Shown here: positions 60,955-64,000 of the stretch, piece after piece | Layout of the letters: every line of letters begins with the position of its first letter | How positions within the stretch are numbered: the stretch's first letter is position 1 | Assembly (NCBI GenBank): GCA_963752605.1 | Contig: CAVVYW010000006.1 | Span: 744,001-808,000 of the forward strand | Source: CAVVYW01 sp963752605 | Lineage (GTDB): Bacteria > Actinomycetota > Thermoleophilia > Solirubrobacterales > 70-9 | Direction: 5' to 3' | Length of the DNA stretch: 64,000 nucleotides | Program-made: the position numbers and the translations under genes | Notes under the pieces: generated by a model | What the model saw: only the letters and a program-made list of their open reading frames with translations | Told to the model about the DNA's origin: nothing | Databases searched by the model: none

Positions 60955-61314
60955 CTAACGGGAGGACGGCGGCGGGGCCGCCATCAGCTCCACCCGGTGA
61001 CCTCCCGGCGCCATGGCGAAGGCGCGGTCCGCCCCCCAGAGCTGGCGCGTGTCCTCCACCTCGAAGCCCGCGTCCCGCAGCCTCTGCTTCGCCTCCGCAT
61101 GATCCGGGACGACCACGGCGGCATGGCCGAGGGCAGGAGCGGTGTGGCCCTCGGTGAAGATCAGATGGATCTGGGTCCCCTCCCGCTCGACCCAGCGGAT
61201 CGCCCCGCCGAGGACCTCGGGTGAGGGGACCTCCTCGAACCCGACCAGGCGCCAGAACTCAAGCACTCGCTCCTCCTCGTCCGGCGGGTACTCGATCGAG
61301 ACGTGCTGAAGCAC
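60955..61314 (-). CDS. VOC (glyoxalase/bleomycin-resistance) family protein
   Basis: 119 residues from GTG 61314. Single VOC module: VLQHVSIEYPPDEEERVLEFW, GTQIHLIFTEGH, GHAAVVVPDHAEAKQRLRDAGFEVED (in part) and MAPGGHRVELMA. Metal ligands of glyoxalase I are only partly kept (His4, His in QIHL, Glu in RVEL). Substrate unknown. Ends two bp after the convergent membrane protein gene. Confidence 0.82.
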   Translation of the reverse strand: MLQHVSIEYPPDEEERVLEFWRLVGFEEVPSPEVLGGAIRWVEREGTQIHLIFTEGHTAPALGHAAVVVPDHAEAKQRLRDAGFEVEDTRQLWGADRAFAMAPGGHRVELMAAPPPSSR

Positions 61315-61430
61315 CCCTCCAGCATGCCAGGCGTGGCCAGGCACGGGCGGCATCGGCCATTCGGCCAGGGCCTAGTCGAAACTGGGTAATTCCAAGGGAA
61401 AGCGCGCCGATGGGCCCAGCGGAGGGCCAG

Positions 61431-62960
61431 ATGTCAAGACAAGGGAGAGCGCGGCACGGAAGAGCGCTGAGCGTCGGCGCCGCCGCTGCCTTTGCGGCGG
61501 CCCTGTGGCTTCCCGCTCCGGCCGGCGCGGCGCTGATCCCGGTCAGCGAGACGACGGACGACCTCCTCTCGGCGGCGGACGACGGCGACTGCGCGCTGCG
61601 CGAGGCGATGGAGGCCGCCAACCGGAACACCGCCGTGGACCAGTGCCCGGCCGGAGGCGCGGACCCGGCCCCGGACACCGTCCTGCTCGCCGACGGCGCC
61701 ACCCATGTGCTCACCGGAGCATCGGACGACGACGGCAACGAGAGCGGCGACCTGGACATCGGCGGCCAGGCCGACTCGGGGCCGCTGACGATCCGTGGCG
61801 CGGGCGGCGGCTCGGTGATCGACGGCGGCCGGATTGATCGGGTCCTGGATCTGCGGAGATCGGCGAGCCTCGAGAACCTGACGATCACCAACGGCGCCGT
61901 CACGACCTGGGGCGGTGGAATCCGCAACACGGGCGGGGCCCTCACCGTGACCCGCAGCCGGATCTCCGGCAACACGGCGGTGCTCGGCGGAGGGATCGCC
62001 AACCGGGGCGCGGGCACGCTGAGCATCGACGCCAGCGTCGTTTCCGGGAACAGGGTTCGGGCGACCGAGCCGATCGCGGGCGGCGGCATCGTCAACGAGG
62101 GCACCGCGACGATCGACGGCAGCGTCATCTCGTCCAACGACGCCACGGGCGTGAACGGCCAACCCGCCGTCGGGGCCGGTATCGCGAACCTCCAGGACGG
62201 TGAGCTCACCGTGACCGACAGCACCATCTCCGGCAACGCGATGTCGGGTGGTGACATGCAGTTCGGCGCGGGGGTCAACCATGAGGGCAGGGCGTCCAGT
62301 CTGAGAATCCGCAACAGCACCATCTCCGGGAATCTCGCGCCTGGGCCCGGCGCCGACGGCGGCGGCCTGAACAGCTTCGGAGGCGATGTCGCCCTCAACC
62401 ACGTCACCTTCGCCGGCAACCACGCGGACGGTGGAGGGGCCGCCATCAGCAACTTCGGCCAGCCGCTGCCCCTGCGCGCCTCGGTGATCGACGATGGGGC
62501 CTCCGCGTGCCAGGGCGCCATCGCCAGCGGGGGCTACAACGTTGACGCCGCGGCGAGCTGCGCCTCGGCCGCGAATCCGACCGACCTGCAGAACGCGGCC
62601 ACGGGACTCGACCTCCGCTTGGCCAACCGCGACGGGCCACCCGCCGGCCCACCCGGAGCTAGCGAGACCCCGCACACGCACGCGCTGGTCGACACCAGTC
62701 CCGCGGTGGACCGCGTGCCGGCGGCGCAGTGCTTCGACGTGGGCACGACGATGCTGGCCACGGACCAGCGCGGTTTCGGGCGACCGCAGGGAACGGGCTG
62801 CGACTCCGGCGCCTACGAGCTGGCAATCCCGATCCCCGTGACGGCCGGCGGGCCGGTCAGTTCGCCCGGGACGTCTCCCCAGCAGCAGGCCCGGAAGAAG
62901 TGCAAGCGGAAGAAGCGCCGCGGCGCACGCGCGAAGCGGAGGTGCAAGCGGCGCAGGTGA
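61431..62960 (+). CDS. Secreted right-handed parallel beta-helix protein with Lys/Arg-rich Cys-bracketed tail
   Basis: 509 residues from ATG 61431 (GGAGGG upstream). Signal peptide ending near GAAL. N-terminal CALREAMEAANRN motif common in choice-of-anchor/CSLREA-type exoproteins. Then about ten beta-helix turns with the recurring pattern xxxI-xSxSxISGN-x-GGGI (TITNGAVTTWGGGIRN, SRISGNTAVLGGGIAN, STISGNAMSGG). C-terminus: Pro/Ser linker, then KKCKRKKRRGARAKRRCKRR-type tail. Extracellular, possibly polysaccharide-binding; no polysaccharide-lyase catalytic residues are evident. Confidence 0.83.
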   Translation: MSRQGRARHGRALSVGAAAAFAAALWLPAPAGAALIPVSETTDDLLSAADDGDCALREAMEAANRNTAVDQCPAGGADPAPDTVLLADGATHVLTGASDDDGNESGDLDIGGQADSGPLTIRGAGGGSVIDGGRIDRVLDLRRSASLENLTITNGAVTTWGGGIRNTGGALTVTRSRISGNTAVLGGGIANRGAGTLSIDASVVSGNRVRATEPIAGGGIVNEGTATIDGSVISSNDATGVNGQPAVGAGIANLQDGELTVTDSTISGNAMSGGDMQFGAGVNHEGRASSLRIRNSTISGNLAPGPGADGGGLNSFGGDVALNHVTFAGNHADGGGAAISNFGQPLPLRASVIDDGASACQGAIASGGYNVDAAASCASAANPTDLQNAATGLDLRLANRDGPPAGPPGASETPHTHALVDTSPAVDRVPAAQCFDVGTTMLATDQRGFGRPQGTGCDSGAYELAIPIPVTAGGPVSSPGTSPQQQARKKCKRKKRRGARAKRRCKRRR

Positions 62961-62969
62961 GCAGCGGCC

Positions 62970-64000
<1,031 letters not shown>

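Noticed and set aside
61375..61400. SigF-type promoter before the beta-helix gene (GGGTAA at about 61385)
   Set aside because: No GTTT element is found 14-17 nt upstream of the GGGTAA.

Overview
The window is very GC-rich and densely coded, with GTG, TTG and ATG starts and many ATGA-type overlaps. It looks like the chromosome of a high-GC actinobacterium. Several traits point to this: a SigF/SigB sigma factor with its partner-switching regulators, ydaO-type c-di-AMP riboswitches in front of NlpC/P60-like wall enzymes, an actinobacterial fused E2/E1 2-oxoglutarate dehydrogenase, a DUF3817 protein and paired acyl-CoA dehydrogenases. Secreted proteins with Cys-bracketed Lys/Arg-rich C-termini make me favour class Thermoleophilia (Solirubrobacterales or relatives), but that placement is inference. 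I see no rRNA, tRNA, insertion sequence, phage gene or CRISPR array.

Layout. 1-1.2 kb: 5' part of an Orn/Lys/Arg decarboxylase that runs off the left edge. 1.5-3.8 kb: a small stress-type protein and a general-stress sigma factor behind a GTTT-N15-GGGTAA promoter, facing its anti-sigma kinase and STAS antagonist. 3.9-13.2 kb: a divergent polyamine block, with the potABCD-type importer on the minus strand and aminotransferase, saccharopine-dehydrogenase-like reductase, alanine dehydrogenase and aldehyde dehydrogenase on the plus strand. 13.2-14.2 kb: AzlCD exporter. 14.4-16.0 kb: two paralogous NlpC/P60-like exoproteins, each under its own c-di-AMP riboswitch. 16-25 kb: SDR, aconitase, DUF3817 and the 2-oxoglutarate dehydrogenase complex, with a candidate structured ncRNA at 19.74-19.89 kb. 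25-33.5 kb: lipid block with a two-domain fatty acyl-CoA reductase, an alkyl-DHAP-synthase-like flavoprotein, a UbiA-type prenyltransferase and an acyl-CoA dehydrogenase pair.

33.6-44.3 kb: secreted serine protease, citrate synthase, DsbA-like protein next to a Na+/H+ antiporter, PfkB kinase, quinone reductase, DEAD-box helicase and a histidine kinase/receiver pair. 44.4-48.8 kb: Gly-rich protein, EamA transporter, then a HAD phosphatase, an APH-type kinase and an acyl-CoA dehydrogenase, which are the three parts of human ACAD10 as separate neighbours. 48.9-64 kb: receiver protein with a membrane tail in place of a DNA-binding domain, RibD-like reductase, RpiB-like isomerase, sulfotransferase, YihY/BrkB, flippase-like protein, TadE-like protein, SDR, an alpha/beta-hydrolase-fold protein without its serine, CBS protein, peptide deformylase, ACT-domain regulator, a parallel beta-helix exoprotein and the C-terminal part of acetyl-CoA synthetase.

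Several conserved genes (acnA twice, the E2 region, the fatty acyl-CoA reductase, the DEAD-box helicase) carry small frame-changing indels, most of them compatible with one extra base while both flanks stay perfectly conserved. I think residual sequencing error is more likely than decay. The central metabolism seen here (citrate synthase, aconitase, 2-oxoglutarate dehydrogenase, acetyl-CoA synthetase, acyl-CoA dehydrogenases, polyamine catabolism) fits an aerobic heterotroph.
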